A stretch of 64,000 nucleotides of DNA from Clostridia bacterium. Its GTDB lineage: Bacteria; Bacillota; Clostridia; Christensenellales; CAG-138. Shown here piece after piece: positions 17,033-26,230 of the stretch. A model generated the notes under the pieces. That model had not been told where the DNA came from, ran no database searches, and saw only the letters and a list, made by a program, of their open reading frames with translations. The stretch is taken from NCBI GenBank assembly GCA_017416425.1, contig JAFQCL010000006.1, forward strand, positions 28,660 to 92,659, read 5' to 3'. The position numbers were made by a program, and so were the translations under genes. Within the stretch, counting starts at the first letter, position 1. The number at the start of each line of letters is the position of its first letter.

Positions 17033-20000
17033 TTAAGCTAAGGCATCAAAAAGCGTAAGCTGATTTCGCTCGGGAAGGTTATCTAACAGCCCAAGCTTTC
17101 TAAGCTGCTGCATTATGGTATTATTAGCATGAGAGCGCGTCATAAAGTCCTCAACGGACAAAAATATATGTCCGTCTGCCGAAGCCGCCCAAAGCTCCTT
17201 TGCTGCGGTCTCACCTATACCCGAGAGGGAGGTGAAAGGCGGTCTTATCGCGCCGTCTTCTATTATAAACTCGGTAGCTCGTGATTTATAAAGATCAAGC
17301 GGCAAAAGATCGATACCGCGAAGGTTCATCTCATAAACCACCTCAAGCACCGAAATCGTATCCTCGATCTTGGCATTATCCTTTGCCTCGAGCTGCTTTT
17401 GAAGGGCGTTTATGTTTAAAAGCACCTTTTCAGCGCCTCCAAAGGCGTATTCAAGATCAAATGCATCAGCTCGAACGGTGAAAAACGTAGCATAAAACGC
17501 TTCCGGATGATGGAGCTTATAATAAGCCACCCTAAACGACATCATTACATATGCCGCAGCATGGGCACGCGGGAACATGTATTTTATCTTCTTACAGGAA
17601 TCAATATACCACGCCGGTACATCAATGTCCATCATGAATTGCTCCATTTCAGGGGTAAGACCCTTGCCCTTTCGCACGCTCTCCATTATCTTAAACGACA
17701 TAGAGGGCTCACCGCCCTTTGCTATAAGATAGTTCATGATGTCGTCTCGCGTGCATATGGCTTCGGAAAGCGTGGCTGAGCCGTCTTTCACAAGATCCTG
17801 AGCGTTTCCAAGCCATACATCCGTTCCGTGTGAAAGCCCCGCGATACGCACAAGTTCCTCCATTGTGGTAGGTCTTGTGTCCTTAAGCATCTGGCGTACA
17901 AACCTCGTGCCAAATTCGGGTATGGCGATGCTTCCAACAACTGTGTTAAGCTTATCAAGGTCTATTCCAAGCGGCTCAAGCGATGAAAAGAGCGCCATAG
18001 TACCCTTATCATCAAGAGGAATGGTCTTTGGGTCTATTCCCGTTATGTCATGCAGCATACGCAGCGCCGTGGGATCATCGTGTCCGAGTATGTCCAGCTT
18101 TACAAGGCGGTCGTCCATGGCGTGGAAATCAAAATGCGTGGTAATGCTTGTGGCGCACTCCTTATCGGCGGGATACTGCACCGGAGTAAAATCATAGATA
18201 TCGTATTCCTTCGGCACTATGACAATACCGCCGGGGTGCTGACCTGTTGTGCGCTTAACGCCCGAGCAGCCCCTTGCAAGCCTTAACATTTCAGCTTCAC
18301 TCAGCCTTTTATCATATTCCTCGCAGTATTTTTTTACATAGCCATAGGCGGTCTTTTCCTGTACGGCGGAAATGGTACCGGCTCTGAAGGCATGCCCCTC
18401 GCCAAACATCTCCTCAACATAAGCATGCGCGACAGGCTGGTATACGCCCGAGAAGTTAAGGTCTATATCGGGCGTTTTGTCGCCTTTAAAGCCAAGGAAT
18501 GTTTCAAAAGGTATGTCATAGCCAAGCTTTGTGAGAGGAGCGCCGCATTTTGGGCAGCTTTTATCCGGCATATCGATGCCGCATCTTGATATCTCATCCT
18601 GAGTATTAAAGTCGGAATACTTGCATGAGGGGCATACATAATGCGGGGGCAGGGAGTTTACCTCGGTTATACCCATGAGATACGCCACAAATGAAGACCC
18701 AACGGAGCCCCTTGAGCCGACAAGATAGCCGTCCGACAGGGATTTTTTAACAAGCCTCATCGCCATAAGATAGAGCGAGCAATAGTCGTTGCCGATTATG
18801 GAGCGAAGCTCCTTATCAAGCCTTGCCGAAACCGTAGGAGGCAGATCATTTCCGTATATGCTGTTTGCGGCGCTGTATGTGATATTTGAAAGCTCCTCCA
18901 CGGCGCCCTCTATCGTCGGGGCATAGGTGTGCTTTTCGCTGAGAAAGGGCTTTAGCGCGTCACAGCTGTCTGCTATCATATTGGTGTTTTTAATTACCAC
19001 CTCATATGCCTTTTCCTCGCCAAGGTATGAAAATTCCTCAAGCATCTCGTCCGTAGTTTTAAAATATAGCGGAGCCTGCTTATCGGCATCCGAGAATCCC
19101 TTTGAGGTCATGAGCACGGTCCTAAATATAGCGTCGGTAGGCTCAAGAAAATGCACATCGCCCGTTGCTGCAACCGGAATATCAAGCTCTTCTCCAAGCG
19201 CGACTATACTTCTATTCAGATCGCGAAGCCCATTTTTATCGGCAATGCGGCCATCTCGCATTAAAAATTCGTTATTACCTATGGGCTGTATCTCAAGGTA
19301 GTCGTAAAAGCTTGCGATAGCGCGTATTTTTTCATCTATGCCGGGTGGATCCGCAAGCTTTTTTTGAAGCACCGCCGAAAAAAGCTCGCCCGCCTCGCAC
19401 GCGGAGCCTATTATCATGCCGTTTCGATAGAGCATAAGAAGGCTTCTTGGGATCCTGGGTACGCCCTTTAGATACTCAAGATGTCCCCATGATACGAGCT
19501 TATAAAGGCTTTTAAGGCCAACCGCATTTTTAGAAAGGAGCACGATATGGCTTGCTCCGTGGCCATGCCCCTTTACCTTGTTTTGTTCAAAGCCATGCAT
19601 GTGAGGAAGCATGCTTGCGCCGATCTCTTCCATTTTTTTTGTAAGAGCGATAAAAAGCGCCTCTAAACACGCGGTTTTGTTTTTTTCGTCTATACCTAAA
19701 AATTCGCATGCCGAATTCAGCGAAGTATCCTTAAGCTCATCATGATAAAGATGATGCAAAAGAAGCCTTGTGTCTATATGCTCATCGGGAAAACTTGTGT
19801 TAAACCTGCCCGCCGCTTTAGTTAGACGTTCATATATGTTTGCGTCATGAACGAGCACCCGGTGATCAGTGCAAAGCTCCGCTATTTTCGAAAGTCTTTC
19901 GCTATCGGCAGTTCCATATTGCAGCACATGCTTTATAGCCTCAAAATCATCTTCAAGCGCTGTTTTAACGCCGTATGTAAAGCAGCAATTAAGCTCATCG

Positions 20001-21262
20001 CCGGCATAGGTCTTAGGATAGCTGAAGGTTTTAGCCAAAAGCTCCACCGTGGTATTTGTACTTTCTCGTATAAGCTCAAACGAAAGCACGATAAAGCGTC
20101 CCGAAATTTCGATTGGGGAGCTGTCATCTATAAGGTAGCCTTCAACGCCGAGTATGGCCTTTATACCTTTTGCCTTAGCGGCATTTACCGCCGATGGGAA
20201 ACCGTGTACAACGCCGTGGTCGGTTATGGCAACGGCGCTGTGACCAAACCTTGCGGCTGTTTCAACAGCATCGTTTTTGCGGTCGGTGGCAGAAAGGAGC
20301 GCGTCCATAGCGGAATATTGGGTGTGAAGATGAAGCTCCACACGCTTATCTTTCGCGGTATCCTCACGAAACTTTGAGGGCTGCCAGCATATGTCTGATG
20401 CGAAAAGACACATCTGGCCCGTGTAGGTATCCATTCGGTAATCCCCCCGCGCTATTATGCTGTGCTTTTTTTTGCCGCATTCCTGTATCATTTGGCATAC
20501 GGTCTTGTCGCTGTCTTCGCTTCCGAGGAACAGCTTTACAGGTATCGTATATGTATGATCGCTTATGGAAAAATTGACTATGCTTCCGCCTGTGCGCCTT
20601 GGCTTTTCCTCATAGCTTTCAAGAAAGCCCTTTACAATTATGCGCCCCGCATCCTCACCTATATCGCACATGGGAACGCTTTGCTTTGTGATCGCACGGC
20701 CTAGTATTACGTTTGATGTTTTTTGGGCTGTCTGTACCGGCCTTTTAAGCGCTTTTTTATCAAATTCACGCGCCGGGGCGGCGGGAAGCTTTAGTGAAGT
20801 GTCGGAATATATGCTGATCGCTGACCTTTTTATGCCATAGAGCGTAAAAAAGGCCTGCCTTATGTATTTTTCAAGGGATGAAGCTACAGCCTCCATCAGT
20901 TTTTCGGGCACATAAAGGCAGAGAAGCCCGTTTTCCGCTATAAGCCTTGAGCAGGAAAACACCACGCCCAAAACAGGGTATAGCTTTACGGCCGAGGTTT
21001 TTGCTGTATTTAAAGCATTTTCATCGGTAAGGAGCATGTGGAGCGCATCTTGAAAGCGGAACTCAACATGGCAGCGTTTACCGCTTCCGCCCGATAATCT
21101 CGACACGGCGCTTTTTAATTCATAAGAGACCCTGTCCATTACATCCTTATCTATGATGGCGCTGCTTTCAAGTATTATATCGATATTTTCGGATCCGGTC
21201 ATATTAACCGCAAGCACCCTAAGATGCGGGCAAATACGGCTTATGAGATCATCGATGGTCAT
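17033..21262 (-). CDS. polC: DNA polymerase III PolC, Gram-positive replicative polymerase, with degenerate proofreading domain
   Basis: 1409 residues, near the usual ~1440. Order: N-terminal region; OB fold (~205-295); PHP domain split around the exonuclease region, starting VELHLHTQYSAMD with H311/H313 and DHG at 348; exonuclease region ~389-545. Then follow the rest of PHP (GDVHFLEP ~701), a zinc module C877/C880...C903/C906, the palm with PDIDLNFSG (D932, D934) and KLDILGHDDPT, and a C-terminal helix-hairpin-helix (SGIGETAAKELW). The polymerase motifs are intact. The 3'-5' exonuclease is not: DxE reads S394-F-E396, the second Asp is Tyr477, and the terminal H-x4-D is N528...L533; only E396 and D497 remain. 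AGGAG lies 9 nt before the ATG. It follows ispG by 93 nt. Confidence 0.96.
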   Translation of the reverse strand: MTIDDLISRICPHLRVLAVNMTGSENIDIILESSAIIDKDVMDRVSYELKSAVSRLSGGSGKRCHVEFRFQDALHMLLTDENALNTAKTSAVKLYPVLGVVFSCSRLIAENGLLCLYVPEKLMEAVASSLEKYIRQAFFTLYGIKRSAISIYSDTSLKLPAAPAREFDKKALKRPVQTAQKTSNVILGRAITKQSVPMCDIGEDAGRIIVKGFLESYEEKPRRTGGSIVNFSISDHTYTIPVKLFLGSEDSDKTVCQMIQECGKKKHSIIARGDYRMDTYTGQMCLFASDICWQPSKFREDTAKDKRVELHLHTQYSAMDALLSATDRKNDAVETAARFGHSAVAITDHGVVHGFPSAVNAAKAKGIKAILGVEGYLIDDSSPIEISGRFIVLSFELIRESTNTTVELLAKTFSYPKTYAGDELNCCFTYGVKTALEDDFEAIKHVLQYGTADSERLSKIAELCTDHRVLVHDANIYERLTKAAGRFNTSFPDEHIDTRLLLHHLYHDELKDTSLNSACEFLGIDEKNKTACLEALFIALTKKMEEIGASMLPHMHGFEQNKVKGHGHGASHIVLLSKNAVGLKSLYKLVSWGHLEYLKGVPRIPRSLLMLYRNGMIIGSACEAGELFSAVLQKKLADPPGIDEKIRAIASFYDYLEIQPIGNNEFLMRDGRIADKNGLRDLNRSIVALGEELDIPVAATGDVHFLEPTDAIFRTVLMTSKGFSDADKQAPLYFKTTDEMLEEFSYLGEEKAYEVVIKNTNMIADSCDALKPFLSEKHTYAPTIEGAVEELSNITYSAANSIYGNDLPPTVSARLDKELRSIIGNDYCSLYLMAMRLVKKSLSDGYLVGSRGSVGSSFVAYLMGITEVNSLPPHYVCPSCKYSDFNTQDEISRCGIDMPDKSCPKCGAPLTKLGYDIPFETFLGFKGDKTPDIDLNFSGVYQPVAHAYVEEMFGEGHAFRAGTISAVQEKTAYGYVKKYCEEYDKRLSEAEMLRLARGCSGVKRTTGQHPGGIVIVPKEYDIYDFTPVQYPADKECATSITTHFDFHAMDDRLVKLDILGHDDPTALRMLHDITGIDPKTIPLDDKGTMALFSSLEPLGIDLDKLNTVVGSIAIPEFGTRFVRQMLKDTRPTTMEELVRIAGLSHGTDVWLGNAQDLVKDGSATLSEAICTRDDIMNYLIAKGGEPSMSFKIMESVRKGKGLTPEMEQFMMDIDVPAWYIDSCKKIKYMFPRAHAAAYVMMSFRVAYYKLHHPEAFYATFFTVRADAFDLEYAFGGAEKVLLNINALQKQLEAKDNAKIEDTISVLEVVYEMNLRGIDLLPLDLYKSRATEFIIEDGAIRPPFTSLSGIGETAAKELWAASADGHIFLSVEDFMTRSHANNTIMQQLRKLGLLDNLPERNQLTLFDALA

Positions 21263-21355
21263 AGCTTAGGTCTCCTTGGTGGATATTTTTTATTTCAGAT
21301 ATTTTAAAACCGCCTTAGAGCTTTGGCGGCCTTAACTTATGCTTAAATTCGGCGC

Positions 21356-22393
21356 CTATAGTTCGTTTGCATGCTCTATAAGCGCTGCTATTGCCTCTTC
21401 ACGGCTGCCTGAGAAAACAACTGTTCCGCTTTTAAACACAACTGCTCCGTTTGGGGCAAATGCGATGCCGATATCCGCCTCGCGTCCCTCGCCGATGCCG
21501 TTTACAACACAGCCCATAATGGCTACTTTAAGCGGCTTTTTTATGTGGGAGAGCTTTTTTTCAATGGCTTTTACGGTGGCAAGATGATCGCCCGTGGTGC
21601 GCCCGCAGGTGGGACAGCTTATTATCTCTATGCCGTCATTATAAAGCCTTAGCGCGGATAAAAGCTTCCTTGCGGCATGAACCTCCGCTATTGGGTCTCC
21701 CGTCATGGATATGCGAAGCGTATCGCCTATGCCGTCTATAAGCAGCGAACCCAGCGCAGCAGAGGATTTTATCAAGGCCATTTCGCCATAGCCCGCCTCG
21801 GTAACGCCTATATGAAGGGGATAATCCACAAGGCTTGAAAGCTTTCGATAGGCGATCACCGTATCGCGTACCGAAGAGGTCTTTATTGATATGACGATAT
21901 CGTAAAAGCCCTGCGCCTCAAGCAGCTTTACATGTAAAAGCGCGCTTTCGATAAGAGCATCGGGCGTTGGGGAGCCATATTTTTGAAGAAGCGCCTTTTC
22001 AAGCGAGCCGGCATTTACGCCTATCCTTATGGGCACGCTATGAAGCCTTGCGCACCTTGTAAGCACGGCCACCTTAGAGGCGCTTCCGATGTTGCCCGGA
22101 TTAAATCTCACCTTATCAATGCCGTTTTCAATGGATAAGAGAGCGAGCCTTGCGTCATAATGTATATCGGCAACGAGCGGGATATGAGTTTTTTCCCTTA
22201 TCCGGGGTATGCTTTTTGCGGCCTCTTTATCATTTACAGTAAAGCGCGCGATATCACAGCCGGCAGCCTCAAGCTCGAGTATTTGAGCTATAGTAGCATC
22301 GGCATCCCTTGTATCGGTATTGGTCATGGATTGTATGCTTATTTTGGCGCCGCCGCCTATCGCAACGTCACGCACCAATACTTTATGCGTCAT
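21356..22393 (-). CDS. ispG: (E)-4-hydroxy-3-methylbut-2-enyl-diphosphate synthase
   Basis: About 345 residues, the standard bacterial short form. Converts MEcPP to HMBPP in the MEP isoprenoid pathway, using a 4Fe-4S cluster. Seen: ISIQSMTNTDTRDADATIAQI and AGCDIARFTVND at the N-terminal TIM barrel, VRFNPGNIG, and the cluster domain with CPTCGRTTGDHL and IMGCVVNGIGEGREADIGIAF. GGAGG stands 8 nt before the ATG, and that site overlaps the end of rseP. dxr lies two genes upstream in the same run, so two MEP-pathway steps are co-transcribed with uppS and cdsA, which use isoprenoid and CDP-lipid precursors. Confidence 0.96.
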   Translation of the reverse strand: MTHKVLVRDVAIGGGAKISIQSMTNTDTRDADATIAQILELEAAGCDIARFTVNDKEAAKSIPRIREKTHIPLVADIHYDARLALLSIENGIDKVRFNPGNIGSASKVAVLTRCARLHSVPIRIGVNAGSLEKALLQKYGSPTPDALIESALLHVKLLEAQGFYDIVISIKTSSVRDTVIAYRKLSSLVDYPLHIGVTEAGYGEMALIKSSAALGSLLIDGIGDTLRISMTGDPIAEVHAARKLLSALRLYNDGIEIISCPTCGRTTGDHLATVKAIEKKLSHIKKPLKVAIMGCVVNGIGEGREADIGIAFAPNGAVVFKSGTVVFSGSREEAIAALIEHANEL

Positions 22394-22397
22394 AATA

Positions 22398-23438
22398 TCA
22401 GCCTCCAAAGAGCCGCGAAATATCGCCTACCGTCAAAAACACCATAAGTCCTATAAGTACAACAAAGCCGGCGACATGCGCTATGGCTTCTGCCTGTCTG
22501 GGTACGGGCTTTCTAAATATGGCCTCATAGATCATGAAACAGAAGCGACCGCCGTCAAGGGCAGGGAATGGGAGCAGGTTTACAACAGCAAGGTTTACGC
22601 TTATAAGTACGGCGATTATGAGTACTGTCTCAAAACCGCTTTTAACCGCCTCGCTTATTATGCTCACGGTTCCAACAGGTCCTGCAACATCATCACGCTG
22701 AACCTCGCCCGCAAAGAGCATGCGGAAGAAATCGCCCATGGCTTCAAACATGGAGCCGACATATCTGAATGAACCGCCCGCGCTCTCAAGCAGTGTGTAG
22801 GGGCGTATCTGCGGGGAGATGGATATACCCATGTAGTTTGAGGCTTTTTCCTCGTTATACATGTTATTTACGGTGAGCGACAGTTCCTTGCCATCTCTTA
22901 GCACAGTCGCGGTAGCGCTTTCACCGTCACCCTGCAATATGGCTTCGGTTGTATCCTCGTAATTTTCAATGCGGTAGTCGTCAATGCCGATGAGGATGTC
23001 ATCGGGCAGTATTCCCGCCTGCGCCGCAGGACTGTTTTCCTCAACGCTTACGATCGTGCCGGGCTGATCAGGTATAGCCTCGCCGCCGTACGCAAGCAGC
23101 AGTATGAAAGCTACGACAAGCGCGAATAAAACGTTCATAAACGGACCGGCCAGCACCACAAGCATACGCTTCCACACGGGTTGAGCGTTAAAGCTGGTGG
23201 GGCTTTTTTCCTCCTCATCCTCGCCCTCAAAGGCGCACATGCCGCCTATCGGGAAGGCTCTTAGCGAGTAGGTGGTGCCGTTTTTTTCCTTGGAGAGAAG
23301 CTTTGGCCCCATGCCTACTGCAAATTCGTTGATCTTAAAGCCTAAGAGCTTACCCACTCCAAAGTGACCAAGCTCATGTACTATTACCAGCACACAAAGC
23401 ACAATAAATGCGCCTATTATGGATAATACAGTTTCCAT
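22398..23438 (-). CDS. rseP: Site-2 zinc metalloprotease RseP/RasP
   Basis: 346 residues. Intramembrane protease that cleaves anti-sigma factors and signal-peptide remnants. The zinc site VHELGHFGVGKLLG (HExxH) lies in the first membrane helix. A central PDZ domain (~115-195) contains SVEENSPAAQAGILPDDILIG. The second metal motif is NLLPFPALDGGRFCFMIYE near the C-terminus, followed by a last helix. Four membrane segments in total. It sits between dxr and ispG, the usual uppS-cdsA-dxr-rseP-ispG order of Firmicutes. AGAGGA precedes the ATG. Confidence 0.95.
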   Translation of the reverse strand: METVLSIIGAFIVLCVLVIVHELGHFGVGKLLGFKINEFAVGMGPKLLSKEKNGTTYSLRAFPIGGMCAFEGEDEEEKSPTSFNAQPVWKRMLVVLAGPFMNVLFALVVAFILLLAYGGEAIPDQPGTIVSVEENSPAAQAGILPDDILIGIDDYRIENYEDTTEAILQGDGESATATVLRDGKELSLTVNNMYNEEKASNYMGISISPQIRPYTLLESAGGSFRYVGSMFEAMGDFFRMLFAGEVQRDDVAGPVGTVSIISEAVKSGFETVLIIAVLISVNLAVVNLLPFPALDGGRFCFMIYEAIFRKPVPRQAEAIAHVAGFVVLIGLMVFLTVGDISRLFGG

Positions 23439-23455
23439 CTATGTCCTCTTTTCAT

Positions 23456-24625
23456 TCATATTTTTTTGCTTATATGGGATATGGCGAGCCTTGCAGCAAG
23501 CCTTGCCTGTTCATCTATTTCGATTATGTCCTCAACTCCGCCTATGATACCGCCGCAGGCTTTTAGGATATCGTTCATTGCGGTTTCCACCACGCCTGCT
23601 ATATCGGTAAAGCGGATAGCCTCACTTAAAAACGCCAGCACAGCCTCCTCATCGGCAGCATTATAGGCTATCGGAAGCACATTGCCCTCGGAAAGCGCAT
23701 CGTAAGCAAGGGGTATTGCCCTATAACGCTTTGTGTCGATGGGTTCAAATGTAAGAGGCACTGTGGCTGTAAGATCAAGCTTTGGTGTAAGACCTTTAAG
23801 CCTTCTTGGGTATGTTATGGCATACTGTATGGCAAGCTTCATATCCGGTTTTGCAAGCTGGGCTATTATGCTGCCGTCATCAAATTCTACCATGGAGTGT
23901 ACGATGCTTTGGCGGTGCAGCACGGCCTCTACATTATCGGTGCCAAAAAGATAGGCTGCCTCGAGTATCTCAAGCCCTTTATTGAACATTGAAGCGGAAT
24001 CTATGGTGATACGTTTCCCCATGCTCCAATTTGGGTGTGAAAGCGCGTCCGAGACTGCAACATTAAAAAGCGCTTCATCGGGAAGGTCGCGAAAAGCCCC
24101 TCCCGAAGCCGTGAGTATGAGCCTTGATACATCGCCCTTTTGACCAGCCGTAAGGCATTGAAATATGGCGGACTGCTCGCTGTCCACGGGTATTATGAGA
24201 TTTTTTTTCAGCGCGTCCTTTAAAAGCATATGACCGCATACTATGCTTTCCTTGTTTGCAAGGGCAACGGTCTTTCCAGCATTTGTTGCCGAAAGCAGCG
24301 GAAACAGCCCCAAAAAGCCGCTTATACCGTTTATTACGATATCAACCTCGGAAAGCTTTGCTATTATAGACGCGGCATCGCTGCCTGCTATCAGGCGCGT
24401 GTCGTCAAAGAGGTGTACGTGTTCAGCCGCCTCCATATCCGAAACGCCCACATAAAGGGGTGATCTTCCCGCTTTATGCATGCTTAAAAGCTGATCGTTA
24501 AGCTGTGAAACGGAACCTCCGCCTATAGAAAGCGCAACGCAGGAAAAATCTTGAAGCTCGCTTAAAACCTCAAGCGCCTGCTTTCCTATGGAGCCGGTCG
24601 AACCAAGTATAGCGACCCTTTTCAT
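23456..24625 (-). CDS. dxr: 1-deoxy-D-xylulose-5-phosphate reductoisomerase
   Basis: 389 residues. Converts DXP to MEP with NADPH, the first committed step of the MEP pathway. It begins with the Rossmann motif VAILGSTGSIGKQALEV. The catalytic segment has ALANKESIVCGH, PVDSEQSAIFQCL and ASGGAFRDLP. WSMGKRITIDSASMFNKGLE and VEAVLHRQSIVHSMVEF follow, all as in functional enzymes. Its ATG overlaps the cdsA stop by 4 nt, so translation is coupled. Confidence 0.96.
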   Translation of the reverse strand: MKRVAILGSTGSIGKQALEVLSELQDFSCVALSIGGGSVSQLNDQLLSMHKAGRSPLYVGVSDMEAAEHVHLFDDTRLIAGSDAASIIAKLSEVDIVINGISGFLGLFPLLSATNAGKTVALANKESIVCGHMLLKDALKKNLIIPVDSEQSAIFQCLTAGQKGDVSRLILTASGGAFRDLPDEALFNVAVSDALSHPNWSMGKRITIDSASMFNKGLEILEAAYLFGTDNVEAVLHRQSIVHSMVEFDDGSIIAQLAKPDMKLAIQYAITYPRRLKGLTPKLDLTATVPLTFEPIDTKRYRAIPLAYDALSEGNVLPIAYNAADEEAVLAFLSEAIRFTDIAGVVETAMNDILKACGGIIGGVEDIIEIDEQARLAARLAISHISKKI

Positions 24626-25458
24626 ACGCTAAATACCCCAAGCTTTACAAGCACGAAAAAGCCAAGCACGAAAGGAGCGCACATAACTATGCTGTCAAGC
24701 CTGTCCATAACTCCGCCATGCCCGGGGAATATGCTGCCAAAATCCTTTATGCCCGCCCAGCGCTTGATAAGCGAAGCGAAAAGGTCTCCTATCTGTCCGA
24801 TTATTCCGCATACAAAGCCAAGCCCCATAAGCGCGAACATGGACGGCATGTTTGTGGTGGCAGGAGGAGCGCCGAATATGAGCTGCATAAGATAAAATAC
24901 GGCGATCCCCGAAAGCGTACCTCCTATTATAGAGCCAATGCTTCCGGCGACCGTCTTTTTTGGGCTTATTCTTGGGCAAAGCTTGCGCTTTCCAAAGGCT
25001 ACGCCCAAAAAATAAGCAAAGCTGTCCGCAAGGGAGGGAGCGCCAAAGGCCATGAGAAGCGCCACACGCCTTAAATATTCATCGCATGAGGATTCAAGCA
25101 TTATAAGCGTAGCTATCAGCAGTATCGGGTAGAACATTACGGCTATGCCGGCAAATGCATCGATCACGGTGCGTTTTTCGTTAAATATGGTCTCAACCGC
25201 TGTTGCGATAAAGCACGCAGCGAACGCAACGGGCACAAGCACTAAGGAAAAATGCGAAAGAGGGCAGGCCAAAAGCGCAAAGGCATATACAGGTATTCCC
25301 CAAACATTTATATCGCGCAGCTTAAAAGCAGCAAGCAGCTCACTAGCGCATGCAAGCGACATAATGGTAAGTATAGCGCCGGGGATGAAGCCGCCAAACG
25401 CAATGGCGCAGACCGCCATAGCGGCGAGTCCCAGTCCGATAATAGTCTTTATCAGCAT
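24622..25458 (-). CDS. cdsA: Phosphatidate cytidylyltransferase
   Basis: 278 residues, a polytopic membrane enzyme with seven or eight helices that makes CDP-diacylglycerol from phosphatidate and CTP. The family signature near the C-terminus is present: LIKRWAGIKDFGSIFPGHGG followed by VMDRLDS. An upstream conserved segment SPKKTVAGSIGSIIGG also fits CdsA. It provides the substrate used by PgsA at the far end of the same gene run. AGGAG lies 6 nt before the ATG; 22 nt after uppS. Confidence 0.95.
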   Translation of the reverse strand: MLIKTIIGLGLAAMAVCAIAFGGFIPGAILTIMSLACASELLAAFKLRDINVWGIPVYAFALLACPLSHFSLVLVPVAFAACFIATAVETIFNEKRTVIDAFAGIAVMFYPILLIATLIMLESSCDEYLRRVALLMAFGAPSLADSFAYFLGVAFGKRKLCPRISPKKTVAGSIGSIIGGTLSGIAVFYLMQLIFGAPPATTNMPSMFALMGLGFVCGIIGQIGDLFASLIKRWAGIKDFGSIFPGHGGVMDRLDSIVMCAPFVLGFFVLVKLGVFSV

Positions 25459-25480
25459 AAAACACTCCTAAAATTAAAGC

Positions 25481-26230
25481 TTATTCTTCTCCTTTTTTAA
25501 GACCGCCAAACCTTCGAATGCGGCTTTGATATTCAAGCAGGCACTTCATATAGCATTTTTCATCAAAGTCAGGGAAAAATGTATCCGTAAATACGAATTC
25601 CGAGTACGCGGCCTGATACAGCAAATAATTTGAAAGCCTTTTTTCGCCTGCGGTACGGATTATAAGGTCGGGATCGGGCTGATCCGTTGTGTAGAGCCTT
25701 GAAGCTAAAAGCTCCTTTGTTATGGACTTAGGCTCTATAAGCCCTGCTTTAACATCGCTTGCTATAGACTGTACCATCATTAAAATCTCATCCCTTGAGC
25801 CATAGTTTATGGCAAGGTTAAGCTGAAGTCCCGTATTGTTTTTTGTGGTCAAGACCGCTTTTGAAAGCGCGCTTACGGCATTTTCGGGAAGCTTTGAATA
25901 ATCCCCGAGTATTCTTATCTTAACACCGTTTTTATGAAGCTCATCGATCTCACGAAAATAATACTCGACAAGCAGATTGAAAAGCGTGGACACCTCGGCC
26001 TTGGGTCTATTCCAATTTTCGGTGGAAAAGGCGTAAAATGTCAGCACCTCAATGCCAAGCCTTGAGCTGGCCTTTATAAGGGCGCGCAAAGCGTCCATGC
26101 CCGCCTTATGCCCGAGCGAACGCGGAAGCCCGCGTTTTTTTGCCCAGCGGCCGTTCCCGTCCATTATTATCGCTACATGGCGCGGTATGTTGTTTCTGTC
26201 AAGACCGTAGGTTTCTATGAGTTTTTCCAT
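25481..26230 (-). CDS. uppS: Isoprenyl transferase (undecaprenyl diphosphate synthase)
   Basis: 249 residues. Cis-prenyltransferase that builds the C55 lipid carrier for peptidoglycan. Motifs: HVAIIMDGNGRWAKKRGLPR with the catalytic Asp, GHKAGMDALR, TFYAFSTENWNRP, INYGSRDEI, and DLIIRTAGEKRLSNYLLYQ followed by the YSEFVFTDTFFPDF acidic motif. Slightly unusual: the common SGExRLSNF is AGEKRLSNY here. The start overlaps the hemZ 3' end by 16 nt and has no independent ribosome site, pointing to coupled translation. Confidence 0.95.
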   Translation of the reverse strand: MEKLIETYGLDRNNIPRHVAIIMDGNGRWAKKRGLPRSLGHKAGMDALRALIKASSRLGIEVLTFYAFSTENWNRPKAEVSTLFNLLVEYYFREIDELHKNGVKIRILGDYSKLPENAVSALSKAVLTTKNNTGLQLNLAINYGSRDEILMMVQSIASDVKAGLIEPKSITKELLASRLYTTDQPDPDLIIRTAGEKRLSNYLLYQAAYSEFVFTDTFFPDFDEKCYMKCLLEYQSRIRRFGGLKKGEE

